A program made the translations under genes and the position numbers. A stretch of 12,141 nucleotides of DNA from Bacteroidia bacterium (GTDB lineage Bacteria > Bacteroidota > Bacteroidia > Bacteroidales > UBA932): positions 1 to 12,141 of the forward strand of contig JAGKTT010000056.1 in NCBI GenBank assembly GCA_021153285.1, written 5' to 3'. Positions within the stretch are counted from its first letter, which is position 1. Each line of letters starts with the position of its first letter. Shown in pieces: positions 1 to 6,835 of this stretch. The notes below the pieces were generated by a model, which was given only the letters and a program-made list of their open reading frames with translations, did not search any database and had not been told where the DNA came from.

Positions 1-126
1 ATTGCATTCGTTTACAAGAAGGTCAAGGATAAGATTACTCCTGCAATCAATCTGAAGGTGGATGAGACCATAGAAGATTGGTTTGGACCTGATTATTCCG
101 TGTCCAAGGCTGGATATATTGAATAA
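1..126 (+). CDS. 3' end of an unidentified protein (partial)
   Basis: An open frame runs from the window edge to a TAA at 124-126 and encodes the last 41 residues of a protein that starts outside the window. The tail is mixed charged and hydrophobic, ends in SKAGYIE, and includes a segment DETIEDWFGPDY. I do not recognise a family and see no membrane segment. It is on the same strand as the next five genes, 62 bases ahead of the first, so it may belong to the same accessory gene run. That it is coding rests on frame continuity and plausible composition only. Confidence 0.55.
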   Translation: MAFVYKKVKDKITPAINLKVDETIEDWFGPDYSVSKAGYIE

Positions 127-188
127 GAGGTCGTTGTTATGAAATCTATACTATCGGTATTTAATCGATCCCCAAAGATAAAGACTCT

Positions 189-758
189 ATGAAACGAATT
201 ACACCAGAATGGATCACATCTCTCAAGGAGAATGAAATCTTTGTATTCGGCTGTCGAAATTCAGGTCGGCACTTTGACGGTGCTTCTTGTTTTGCCTTAG
301 ATCATTTCGGAGCAATTATGGGGCAGCGTGAAGGACGACAAGGTCAGTCCTATGCAATCCCGACAATCGGTGGCACTATTGATAAGAAGGAACTGAAAGA
401 GTCTGTGGCAAGATTCACGGAATATGCTGCAGAACATCCGGAACTGACTTTTCTCGTTACTCCTGTGGGATGTGGCGGAGGCGGTTGGCGCCCTTGGATG
501 GTTGCCCCGATGTTCAGAAATGCATCAAAACTTGAAAATGTATATCTGCCACTGGAGTTTCTGAAGAAAGCAGAAGGTTATCAGAGAGAAGCCGCTTATT
601 ATACAAAGAAGGGTAAGATTGATAGTGCAAAGACATATACCAGATATGCGGACTCCGCAATGGATAACTACAAAACGCAGATGAGATATGCTTCCCAAGC
701 TGATGAGAAGGCTGCTCAGTATCTCAGATGGGCTGCAGATGCATTGAGTAAACACTAA
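189..758 (+). CDS. Macro-domain-like protein (A1S_2505 phage-protein type) with helical C-terminal tail
   Basis: Residues 1-125 match my memory of the macro-like family that includes the A1S_2505 phage protein. Visible blocks are EIFVFG (16-21), GRHFDGAS (26-33), GQSYAIPT (52-59), LVTPVGCGGGGW (89-100) and APMF (106-109). Macro domains bind ADP-ribose or related nucleotides, and some remove ADP-ribose from targets; whether this one is an enzyme cannot be told. Residues about 127-189 form a second part, an Ala/Tyr/Lys-rich stretch that looks all-helical and that I cannot assign. The ATG at 189 overlaps the stop of a possible 17-codon leader (139-192) as ATGA. The next gene starts 9 bases after the stop, which suggests co-transcription. 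The family is common in phages and accessory DNA. Family confidence is good, function low. Confidence 0.8.
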   Translation: MKRITPEWITSLKENEIFVFGCRNSGRHFDGASCFALDHFGAIMGQREGRQGQSYAIPTIGGTIDKKELKESVARFTEYAAEHPELTFLVTPVGCGGGGWRPWMVAPMFRNASKLENVYLPLEFLKKAEGYQREAAYYTKKGKIDSAKTYTRYADSAMDNYKTQMRYASQADEKAAQYLRWAADALSKH

Positions 759-767
759 AGGAAAACT

Positions 768-1151
768 ATGAGATCGTACAAAATAGAAAATCTGCAACAG
801 TGCGTAAAGAATCTGTTTGCACAGGCTCGATATGAGTTCAAGGCCATTCATAATATTGAACGGAAATTCAAGATTGCTGTTGGAGAGGGAATGACCAAGT
901 TCAAGGTCTTTTCGCTCTGGGAAAATGATAATGACTGTTTCTATGCTACGGCATTGGAACTTATCAGGTTGAATTATGATTCTAAGATTATGATCGACCT
1001 GTCTGTCTATGTGAAATATTCGGACTACACTTGCTCTTGTGCAATGGGGCTGTGTGATACTCCGGAGGAAGTGTCCGAGTGGCTGAGGAATCAGGAGTCG
1101 CTACAGAAGTGCCTTGATAAGATAGAGGGACTGATCGATAATATTGATTGA
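768..1151 (+). CDS. Hypothetical protein, 127 aa
   Basis: I do not recognise a named family. The protein is soluble-looking. A basic amphipathic N-terminal helix (about 5-35) is followed by apparent alternating strands (FKVFSLW 46-51; IMIDLSVYVKY 74-84), a Cys pair in CSC (89-91), and a C-terminal acidic helical section beginning DTPEEVSEWL (97-106). It starts 9 bases after the macro-like gene, with the purine run AAAGGAAAAC before the ATG that could aid initiation. Its stop lies about 20 bases before the likely start of the next gene. The close spacing suggests one transcript with both neighbours. No signal peptide or membrane segment is seen. Confidence 0.7.
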   Translation: MRSYKIENLQQCVKNLFAQARYEFKAIHNIERKFKIAVGEGMTKFKVFSLWENDNDCFYATALELIRLNYDSKIMIDLSVYVKYSDYTCSCAMGLCDTPEEVSEWLRNQESLQKCLDKIEGLIDNID

Positions 1152-1170
1152 TCATGATTCTTGCATTATA

Positions 1171-1692
1171 ATGATGAAGACGATGAGTGTTACAAAAAGG
1201 ATATTCGGAGTGCTGTCATGCCTTCTGGTGTATGTTGGAGCAGTTACTCTGGACCTTTATAATGCCGCCCGTTATAAGGAGGTGGCCTATCTTAATGGAG
1301 AGCATCTTTATACAAATTGGTATTCGGTTTATGATATACCGGAAGTTCATTGTATAGACGGCTTTGATATATTTTCTGCTTGTATATGGCCGATGTTGTT
1401 GATACTGCCATTGTTCATGTATTTTGCAGTGAGACGAGAAGCCCTCAGCAGATGGTATAAGATTCTGATTGTCGTGTCTGCTATATTGTTGGCAGACAGC
1501 ATCATCTATGACATATGGCTGCTATTTCAGACTCTTGTTCCTGAATTCGATTGGGGTGGAGGACCTCCGTTATATATGCTTTATACTATGGTAAAGTTTG
1601 GGTTCGAGATCGTGTATGTTGTAATGTGTTTAGTATGGCCGTTCCTACATATGTTCAAGGCGAAACCGGTTATAATGAAGAATCATCTATGA
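1171..1692 (+). CDS. Four-helix hypothetical membrane protein (A of a pair)
   Basis: This is an integral inner-membrane protein of about 173 residues with no family I recognise. Hydrophobic segments lie near 11-28, 66-87, 97-121 and 139-161, with a polar, presumably outside, loop at about 30-63 and a basic C-terminal tail. I chose the ATG at 1171. The frame is open further up to a TTG at 1144, but that would overlap the previous gene and adds nothing hydrophobic; ATGs at 1174 and 1183 are also possible. The stop TGA (1690-1692) overlaps the ATG of the next membrane gene in an ATGA arrangement, so the two are probably translationally coupled and may act together. Confidence 0.7.
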   Translation: MMKTMSVTKRIFGVLSCLLVYVGAVTLDLYNAARYKEVAYLNGEHLYTNWYSVYDIPEVHCIDGFDIFSACIWPMLLILPLFMYFAVRREALSRWYKILIVVSAILLADSIIYDIWLLFQTLVPEFDWGGGPPLYMLYTMVKFGFEIVYVVMCLVWPFLHMFKAKPVIMKNHL

Positions 1693-2231
1693 AACGAAAG
1701 AAATACAAAATCATAAGTACTATCGGAATAATGGCATCTTCTATATCGGAGATAGATTGGATATTGTGGGGATTGACAGTAGGATGGTATGCTTTGCTGG
1801 TCATTCCGTGGATTCAATATTTCAATGCCGTCCGTATGGAAGGAAGATTCAGTAGAACTCTTGCGGCTATGAATGATGAACCGTTCTTTTCTGCCGCCTT
1901 TACAGTATCCAATATATCACTTATCATTGCCAGTACGCTGTTGTTCGTCAGAACAGGAGAGCCGGATGAGAAAGGGCTCATTGAGAACTTTGAAAGATGG
2001 TGGAGTGAGTTGCTGATGATATATGTTTTCTTATGCGCAAACATCTATATCCTGGCGGCATTAGCGGCAATAATTGCAAATTACCATAAAAACCGTGAAT
2101 TGAGAACAGGACAATATATTCCGGTTGATAAACCTATACCTGTATGGCATTGGGTAGTATCTGCAATCCCGTTTATGCTGTTGGCATTGTCAGTTGCTGA
2201 TGCGCGTTGGGATATCTTCAGTTTTCTTTGA
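1689..2231 (+). CDS. Four-helix hypothetical membrane protein (B of a pair)
   Basis: This is an integral membrane protein of 180 residues with hydrophobic segments near 22-45, 67-88, 106-132 and 153-172. The N-terminus is strongly basic (MKRKKYK), which by the positive-inside rule suggests a cytoplasmic N-terminus. The loop at 46-66 ends in NDEPFF, and the 89-104 loop is acidic. I recognise no family. The frame continues upstream of the chosen ATG, but that extension is only an alternative reading of the preceding gene. The ATGA overlap at 1689-1692 argues strongly for this start. Equal size and helix count suggest that A and B form a small membrane complex or are distant paralogues; I see no clear sequence identity between them. 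Confidence 0.7.
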   Translation: MKRKKYKIISTIGIMASSISEIDWILWGLTVGWYALLVIPWIQYFNAVRMEGRFSRTLAAMNDEPFFSAAFTVSNISLIIASTLLFVRTGEPDEKGLIENFERWWSELLMIYVFLCANIYILAALAAIIANYHKNRELRTGQYIPVDKPIPVWHWVVSAIPFMLLALSVADARWDIFSFL

Positions 2232-2260
2232 GAATTATACCCTAATCTGATAGATTCTCA
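2229..2260 (+). other. Weak inverted repeat after the membrane-protein pair
   Basis: TGAGAAT (2229-2235) is complementary to ATTCTCA (2254-2260) around an 18-base loop, starting at the stop codon of the preceding gene. It has no T-run after it, so it is not a convincing terminator. It may act as a processing or stability hairpin between that gene and the WG-repeat gene. Confidence 0.2.
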
Positions 2261-2298
2261 GACATCCCTACTCTATATTGATAAAATCTAAAATCAAT

Positions 2299-3411
2299 AT
2301 GGAAAAGAAATCAAAATTCAGGGGATTCCTGACAAGGGTCGGGAGTGTAAGGGTAAGTCAAATCTGGAACAAGTTCAAGAAACCGTTCAACTTCTGCTGG
2401 AAGACCGGTCTAGCAATTTTTGCAGTTGTTTTCGTAATTCAGCTGGGAGAAGCGTTGATCGATACCTGCAAAGACCATCTCGGCCTGACGCATTACTACT
2501 GGGGTGATGAGGATCTTGGTAAAAATATAGAAATCCGCCATTTCAGCAACAATCAGGCAGCGACATATAACAAGATTACTGACGAGAGACTGTCGCCGAA
2601 GGTCCGGTGGATTTCCTGTGTCCCTGAAAGGGATTCTCTGACAGTGTTCTGCGACAAGGAGGGTAAGAGAGGTTATCTGAATGTGAATACCGGCAGAGTA
2701 GTGATTGACGGTCAGTACAAACACGCTTGGCATTTCTCGGAAGGACTTGCTGCAGTTGTCGCTGATAACGGAAAGGTCGGTTTCATCAATTATGATAATG
2801 AAATGGTTATCCCGGCGGTGTATGATTATGTGGTTGATTATGACTATATATTTGAAGATGGAATATGTGTTCTTGTAGATGGCCTGACAAATAAGTATGG
2901 AACAATCGACCGTCAGGGCAATATGAAACTTCCGATGGAATATTCACGCATTTTTAAGGCATACAATGAGAGTACCTGGTATATCAGGAAGGACGGCAAA
3001 TGTGGCCTGACAGACGCTGATATGAACATTATCTTTGAGCCTGTATATGATAATATCCGATCTAATTCGAGTGACAACAATGCTTATCTGACGCTCAATG
3101 GAGTCAAGCAGTTGGTTTCATTTGACGGGGAGGTTATCCTGTCATTCGTGATCGATCAGACCTGGCCGTTGAAATATATGGTCAAATATCACGATGATAT
3201 GGCAGATGAATATGAACTGCACCCTTATCTTGTTGAGGTGATGATTGATTATAATTGTAACGGCGTGATGGATTCCAGGAGTGGAAAGATGGTTATTCCT
3301 GCGATTTATTCAGATATTTCTATGATTTCGAAGGACCTGTTGATGGCCGAGGTCGATGGTGATGAAGAGAACAATGTGATTTTCACAACAGATGGAAAAA
3401 TGCTGAAATAG
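2299..3411 (+). CDS. Membrane-anchored WG-repeat protein
   Basis: This 370-residue protein has a basic N-terminus and one hydrophobic segment (about 36-53), so it is probably anchored with its bulk outside the cytoplasm. From about residue 100 it carries degenerate WG (KWG) repeats. Recognisable units are GYLNVNTGRVVIDGQY (125-140), FSEGLAAVV then GKVGFINYDNEMVIPAVYD (146-176), KYGTIDRQGNMKLPMEY (199-215), and DGKCGLTDADMNIIFEPVYD (232-251), with a last weak unit near the C-terminus. WG repeats form beta-rich binding surfaces; no enzyme role can be inferred. I chose the ATG at 2299; an upstream TTG at 2278 is in frame but adds only seven residues. It lies 67 bases after the previous gene on the same strand. 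Low Gly content in the repeats suggests a diverged member. Confidence 0.8.
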   Translation: MEKKSKFRGFLTRVGSVRVSQIWNKFKKPFNFCWKTGLAIFAVVFVIQLGEALIDTCKDHLGLTHYYWGDEDLGKNIEIRHFSNNQAATYNKITDERLSPKVRWISCVPERDSLTVFCDKEGKRGYLNVNTGRVVIDGQYKHAWHFSEGLAAVVADNGKVGFINYDNEMVIPAVYDYVVDYDYIFEDGICVLVDGLTNKYGTIDRQGNMKLPMEYSRIFKAYNESTWYIRKDGKCGLTDADMNIIFEPVYDNIRSNSSDNNAYLTLNGVKQLVSFDGEVILSFVIDQTWPLKYMVKYHDDMADEYELHPYLVEVMIDYNCNGVMDSRSGKMVIPAIYSDISMISKDLLMAEVDGDEENNVIFTTDGKMLK

Positions 3412-3462
3412 GGATTGGGACACACAACAATAAACACTATTCACTGGTGACAAAACGGACGG

Positions 3463-3484
3463 ATGTTGTCCAAATGTTGTCCAA
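3463..3484. repeat. Tandem 11-bp direct repeat near the tRNA-Arg terminator
   Basis: ATGTTGTCCAA occurs twice in perfect tandem (3463-3473 and 3474-3484), followed by GTTGTAA, a partial third copy. It lies between the WG-repeat gene and the tRNA terminator. Short direct repeats beside a tRNA 3' end can be integrase arm-type sites, but this is inference. Confidence 0.55.
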
Positions 3485-3489
3485 GTTGT

Positions 3490-3520
3490 AAAAAATAAGC
3501 CTCTCAGGCGTCTGAGAGGC
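3490..3520 (-). terminator. Rho-independent terminator of tRNA-Arg
   Basis: Arms GCCTCTCAG (3499-3507) and CTGAGAGGC (3512-3520) form a perfect 9-bp stem with a 4-base loop. Read on the - strand, the stem is followed by TTATTTTTT (3498-3490), the expected U-tract. It begins 6 bases after the tRNA CCA end, so it should end the tRNA transcript. In the + direction no U-run follows, so it would be a poor terminator for the WG-repeat gene. Confidence 0.85.
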
Positions 3521-3526
3521 TGTTTC

Positions 3527-3603
3527 TGGTGATTCGGTTGGGATTCGAACCCAAGACCCACAGCTTAGAAGGCTGTTGCTCTATCCAACTGAGCTACCGA
3601 ACC
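3527..3603 (-). tRNA. tRNA-Arg (anticodon TCT), CCA encoded
   Basis: On the - strand the sequence folds as a full cloverleaf. The acceptor stem is GGTTCGG (from 3603) with CCGAATC, allowing one G-U pair. The D arm starts GCTCAGTTGG. The anticodon stem ACAGC/GCTGT closes the loop CTTCTAA, giving anticodon TCT, which reads AGA. The T arm is TTGGG-TTCGAAT-CCCAA. The discriminator A is at 3530 and the genomic CCA at 3529-3527. Length is 77 with CCA. A matching promoter lies upstream and a terminator immediately downstream, so it is a single-gene transcript. Its 3' end faces the accessory gene run at 1-3411. Confidence 0.95.
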
Positions 3604-3653
3604 GATCCTTATGTGCTTCTGACTTGCAGTGGTACTGATGTCAAAAGTGGCCA

Positions 3654-3683
3654 CAAAGATAGTGATTATTTTTGGATTTGCAA
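3654..3683 (-). promoter_or_regulatory. Bacteroidota-type promoter for tRNA-Arg
   Basis: On the - strand the -7 element TATCTTTG (3661-3654) exactly fits TAnnTTTG. A TTG (3683-3681) lies 19 bases upstream, as expected for the -33 element. Predicted transcription starts near 3647, about 44 bases before the mature tRNA 5' end. This is the best promoter match in the window. Confidence 0.75.
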
Positions 3684-3735
3684 TAAAATATTGGGGCCAA
3701 GTCTTTTTTATTTGAATTGTGGATGTTTTGATTGG

Positions 3736-3826
3736 TTTCGAAAGCACGGAAATGGCCTTATTTGTTCTTTGGGACCGCAGGATGAGGATTCAAAGCACGG
3801 ATATGGCCTTATTTGTGCTTTCGAAA
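3736..3826. repeat. 91-bp structured element: two 30-bp direct repeats bounded by a 12-bp inverted repeat
   Basis: A 30-base unit occurs at 3741-3770 and again at 3792-3821, differing at two positions; both contain ATGGCCTTATTTGT (first copy AAATGG, second ATATGG). The second copy is itself a hairpin with arms AAAGCAC (3792-3798) and GTGCTTT (3815-3821). The first has one mismatch in the matching arm. The outer ends TTTCGAAAGCAC (3736-3747) and GTGCTTTCGAAA (3815-3826) are perfect inverted repeats. The element lies just past the end of the - strand lipoprotein gene (stop at 3860). No U-tract makes it a clear terminator. It could be a REP-like or small mobile repeat, or a 3' end stabiliser. 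The rest of 3604-3859 holds the tRNA promoter and nothing else I can identify. Confidence 0.7.
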
Positions 3827-3859
3827 TGCGAAACGGAGGAGGAAGATAGCTATTCAGGG

Positions 3860-4258
3860 TCATTCATATGACGATCGTCTTTCCATCGCTGTGGTGAAAG
3901 GGTACATCATCCCTTCGGGTCTCCATAGAAGAAACAAGGTGTCTCCGTTCCGGTGGGCTTCGACGAAGCTGACATTGATCCCATCCACCACTGCGATGAC
4001 TTCGTCAAGCACAGCTACATTGCCATCAGGAGAGTAGGTGCCGTGAGCGATGATGATGCCGGAGCCGTCTTTGAGTGTGACGCGCTCGCCACATAGGAAT
4101 TCCAGTGTCAGGGCATCCACAGTCATTGGCCCGAGGGGAACCTGTGAGGAGTTCCAGAGGGTTCTGTAGAATTGGTCACCGGGAGCCTCGAATATGCAGG
4201 AAGAAAAGGCGGTGAGGGAGATGAATGCCGCTAGGCCAAATAGATAAATACGCTTCAT
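3860..4258 (-). CDS. Small hypothetical lipoprotein, 132 aa
   Basis: The N-terminus MKRIYLFGLAAFISLTAFSSC has a basic start, a hydrophobic core and a lipobox ending at Cys21, so the protein should be cleaved by signal peptidase II and lipidated. The mature part begins CIFEAPGDQFYRTLW and looks like a compact beta-rich domain (LTLEFLCGERVTL, GIIIAHGTYSP, DTLFLLWRPEG). I associate this type with small conserved Bacteroidales lipoproteins of unknown function. I chose the ATG at 4258, not the in-frame ATG at 4294, because only the shorter form has a proper signal peptide, and because the 36 extra bases lie inside a hairpin (4259-4295). It is 44 bases after popT on the same strand, so it may be the last gene of the adoK operon. 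Confidence 0.8.
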   Translation of the reverse strand: MKRIYLFGLAAFISLTAFSSCIFEAPGDQFYRTLWNSSQVPLGPMTVDALTLEFLCGERVTLKDGSGIIIAHGTYSPDGNVAVLDEVIAVVDGINVSFVEAHRNGDTLFLLWRPEGMMYPFTTAMERRSSYE

Positions 4259-4295
4259 AATGCAGTCTGTTTTAAGTTCGTTGCCAGACTGCATT
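4259..4295 (-). promoter_or_regulatory. 11-bp perfect hairpin abutting the lipoprotein start codon
   Basis: On the - strand AATGCAGTCTG pairs perfectly with CAGACTGCATT around a 15-base loop (arms 4285-4295 and 4259-4269 on the + strand). The stem ends directly before the ATG at 4258. No U-tract follows, so it is not a standard terminator. It could control ribosome access or mark a processing site between popT and the lipoprotein gene. Confidence 0.5.
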
Positions 4296-4302
4296 TCAAT
4301 GA

Positions 4303-5271
4303 CTATGCCGTTTTTTTACGTGAGGCGACTTTGCCTGCCATTTCGATTCCTGTGACCAGAGAGAAGCCGATCACTGCAAACAGGACGGCTCCGCCGATGT
4401 GAAGGTCAGCCGATGCCATATATTGGCTGATTATCTCGGTCGGGAGAGCATCTCCGAAAGAAGCAAGTTCCGGGAACTGAGAGAGTACTATCGCTTCTGA
4501 ATTGCTCCAAGGCCAGATCTTGACGAGTGAGCCGATGATGAAGCCGGCGAGGACTATCATTGTTTCTTTCTGCCAGCGGGCGAGGAGCCAATGGAGGAAG
4601 CGCGAAAATGCGAGGATGCCGATGATGGCGCCAAGGCCGAATACTCCAAGAATCAATAGGTTACGTCCAGGATCGACTCCTGCTACGAGACCGGAGATTG
4701 CTCCAAGGACATATTCGTATTTACCCAGGATGAGCAGGATGAAGCTGCCTGAAATGCCGGGAAGGATCATTGCACAGATAGCCAATGCTCCGCTGAGGAA
4801 GATGAACCAGAGGCCGTCCGGGGTCTGGGTCGGTGAGAGTGTGCAGATGACAGCTCCCAATAAAATACCGAAGACCAGCATAAGACCTTCGCGCAGTTTC
4901 CAGCCGGAGATTCCACGGATGATGAACAATGAAGATGCTACAATCAGACCGAAGAAGAATGCCCAGGTCTGGATAGGGAAGTCGCTAAGGAGCATCTGCA
5001 TAAGTCCGGCAAGGGCAATGATGCTGATGCCGATTCCGATGACAAGCGAGAGCAGGAAGCTGCCGTTGATGTGTTTCCAGAAAGCCGAAAACCGTCCCTT
5101 GAACAATAATCGCAGTGCTTCTGCGTTGATCGATGCGAGTGAACCTACGAACTCATCGTATATTCCCATTATGAAGGCGATGGTGCCTCCTGATACTCCC
5201 GGGATGACGTCGGCCGCTCCCATACAGGCGCCTTTCACAGCCACCATTATATTCTTCCAGAATCCTTTCAT
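4303..5271 (-). CDS. popT: DUF368 polyprenyl-phosphate transporter (PopT family)
   Basis: This polytopic membrane protein of 322 residues has the two hallmark blocks of DUF368: ADVIPGVSGGTIAFIMGIY (20-38) and MILPGISGSFILLILGKYE (168-186). The similar blocks in the two halves are the expected inverted duplication. The family has been shown in other bacteria to return undecaprenyl phosphate across the cytoplasmic membrane for reuse in peptidoglycan and envelope polymer synthesis, alongside DedA-type UptA. That role is carried over here by family. The length is typical. The ATG overlaps the stop of the DUF6913 gene in an ATGA arrangement (5268-5271), so translation is probably coupled. The C-terminus is basic (ASRKKTA). 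The frame is intact. Confidence 0.9.
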   Translation of the reverse strand: MKGFWKNIMVAVKGACMGAADVIPGVSGGTIAFIMGIYDEFVGSLASINAEALRLLFKGRFSAFWKHINGSFLLSLVIGIGISIIALAGLMQMLLSDFPIQTWAFFFGLIVASSLFIIRGISGWKLREGLMLVFGILLGAVICTLSPTQTPDGLWFIFLSGALAICAMILPGISGSFILLILGKYEYVLGAISGLVAGVDPGRNLLILGVFGLGAIIGILAFSRFLHWLLARWQKETMIVLAGFIIGSLVKIWPWSNSEAIVLSQFPELASFGDALPTEIISQYMASADLHIGGAVLFAVIGFSLVTGIEMAGKVASRKKTA

Positions 5272-5807
5272 CTTACTTTGGTCAGAAAATCTTTTATTGC
5301 TGCAAATATCCTTCTCGAATCCGAGATCAGGTCTTCTGTAGGATTGCCCGATATCACCATATCGTATGCGTGGCCTTCAAAGTCGTATCTGCCGATCTTG
5401 AAACGCGCTTTTGTGCATTTGCTGAGAAATTCAATAGGGAAGTCGCCATTGTCCACCATAGATATGAACAGGTCGCTCGGCTCGTAAAGCAGGTTGCCGA
5501 TCTTGCTGAAATCAGGCATTCCGAGCCAATCCAGTTCCTTCTTCATAATGGTAGTCTGGATGCTGGTGAGAAGGAGCTCGTCCTTACTGATCTTCCTGAA
5601 GTCGAAGAAATAGATGTTGATCTTCAGACCCACCTGCTTTCCCCAGGCGAGTATGTCATCCTTAAGCTTGTCAAAACCAGGCTCTTCCACGTCGATCACC
5701 ACGTTGACAGATGAGATCGCGGACAATGGAAGAAAACCTGTGGGCGCGTTGCTGGCATATTTCACCAGTCTCTTCCTACGGAATATTTTCAGTATTGAAT
5801 CGAACAT
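5268..5807 (-). CDS. DUF6913-type hypothetical protein
   Basis: This soluble protein of 179 residues resembles the Bacteroidota-specific DUF6913 family as I remember it: a basic N-terminal helix (FRRKRLVKYA), alternating beta strands (VNVVIDVEE 34-42; INIYFFDFRK 63-72), the block KKELDWLGMPDFSKIG (about 88-103), a strand-rich PSDLFISMVDN, and AKFKIG/ARFKIG before YDFEGHAYDMVI. Function is unknown. It starts 2 bases after adoK ends and overlaps popT by 4 bases, so it sits in the middle of a three-gene transcriptional unit. No membrane segment is seen. The family call is from memory and moderately sure. Confidence 0.7.
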   Translation of the reverse strand: MFDSILKIFRRKRLVKYASNAPTGFLPLSAISSVNVVIDVEEPGFDKLKDDILAWGKQVGLKINIYFFDFRKISKDELLLTSIQTTIMKKELDWLGMPDFSKIGNLLYEPSDLFISMVDNGDFPIEFLSKCTKARFKIGRYDFEGHAYDMVISGNPTEDLISDSRRIFAAIKDFLTKVR

Positions 5808-5809
5808 AG

Positions 5810-6808
5810 TTATTCAGCTGTATTGGCCGCGATCAGTTCGCGGATTTCCTTCTTTGCCGATTTCCAGCGCGGGATGTCAATCTTTGTTCCGACGACCTCC
5901 ACGACCTTTGCTGCAATGATTGAACCGACTTCTCCGCACACTTTCAGAGGCATACCGAGCGAGTGTGCATACAGGAAGCCTGCCGCATATGTGTCTCCGG
6001 CTCCGGTGGCATCGATCGGTGTGGCCGGCCAGGCCCCGATGAAATGGTATTCATCACCGCTCTTGACCATTGAACCGTCCTTGCCCACCTTCACTACCGC
6101 GATCTTGCACGATTTTGCGATTTCGTCCAGCGCCTCTCGCGGCTCCATCTTCGTGAACGCCTTTGCCTCTGTCTCATTGGCAAAGACAATATCAACGTAG
6201 TTCTCGACAATGTCGTGCAGAAAAGCATCGTTCGATTCTACCACATTATATGAGGCCATATCAATGGAAATTATACATCCTGCTGCCTTGGCCAATTCTA
6301 CTGCACGGCGGATAGTAGCCTGGTTCTGAACAAGATATCCTTCGATATGGAAATAATCATAGCCTTCGAAATACTCGGGTTTCAGATCTTCCGGAACAAG
6401 TTCCAGAGCTGCTCCGAGATATACTGCGAAGGTTCTCTCCGCGTTCGGTGCAGTGATGAAGACCATTGCCTTTCCTGATGAGTGGACTCCCTTCAGGAGC
6501 GTTGACTTGATGCCGTATTGTTCCTGATCGCTTTTGAAAAGATGACCAAGATCATCATCTCCTACCTTCCCGATGAAGCCGGATTCCATTCCGAAAATGG
6601 CAGTGCCTGTGATGGTGTTGGCTGCTGATCCTCCGGCCACAAGCTGTACTCCCATCGGCTTGAGGGTCTTCCATATCTTGTCTCCGGTCTCCATATCCAC
6701 GTGCTGCATACTTCCTTTTGGAAGATGGAATTCCTTCAGAAATTTATCGTCCGGCAGGACGGCCAGAATATCTGTCAATGCATTTCCAATGCCTAAAATC
6801 GACGCCAT
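5810..6808 (-). CDS. Adenosine/ribokinase-like PfkB family kinase
   Basis: This 332-residue protein is a PfkB-family carbohydrate/nucleoside kinase. The substrate-binding block is VAGGSAANT (57-65). NETEA (211-215) fits the second substrate/Mg region. DATGAGDTYAAGF (266-278) is PfkB signature 2, with Asp272 as the expected catalytic base and the GAG anion hole. Overall pattern (short N-terminal GNALTDIL, GGSAANT, HIEGYL, DATGAGD) matches the adenosine-kinase-like branch frequent in Bacteroidota, which would phosphorylate adenosine to AMP with ATP; ribokinase or another sugar cannot be excluded. It is the first gene of a unit with DUF6913 (2-base gap) and popT, and has its own promoter at 6836-6843. 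The length is normal and the frame intact. Confidence 0.9.
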   Translation of the reverse strand: MASILGIGNALTDILAVLPDDKFLKEFHLPKGSMQHVDMETGDKIWKTLKPMGVQLVAGGSAANTITGTAIFGMESGFIGKVGDDDLGHLFKSDQEQYGIKSTLLKGVHSSGKAMVFITAPNAERTFAVYLGAALELVPEDLKPEYFEGYDYFHIEGYLVQNQATIRRAVELAKAAGCIISIDMASYNVVESNDAFLHDIVENYVDIVFANETEAKAFTKMEPREALDEIAKSCKIAVVKVGKDGSMVKSGDEYHFIGAWPATPIDATGAGDTYAAGFLYAHSLGMPLKVCGEVGSIIAAKVVEVVGTKIDIPRWKSAKKEIRELIAANTAE

Positions 6809-6835
6809 AATTGTTCATTTTAGTTATAAACCGGA

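Noticed and set aside
1551..1688. N-terminal extension of membrane protein B
   Set aside because: This stretch is the preceding membrane gene read in another frame; the ATGA overlap at 1689 is the likely start.
3529..3849. + strand open frame across the tRNA gene and repeat element
   Set aside because: It runs through the tRNA-Arg sequence and the duplicated hairpin; no coding features.
4502..5341. Long + strand open frame (279 codons) opposite popT
   Set aside because: It lies antisense to a clear DUF368 gene, its product is low-complexity Pro/Met/Arg-rich, and it is explained by the codon use of popT.
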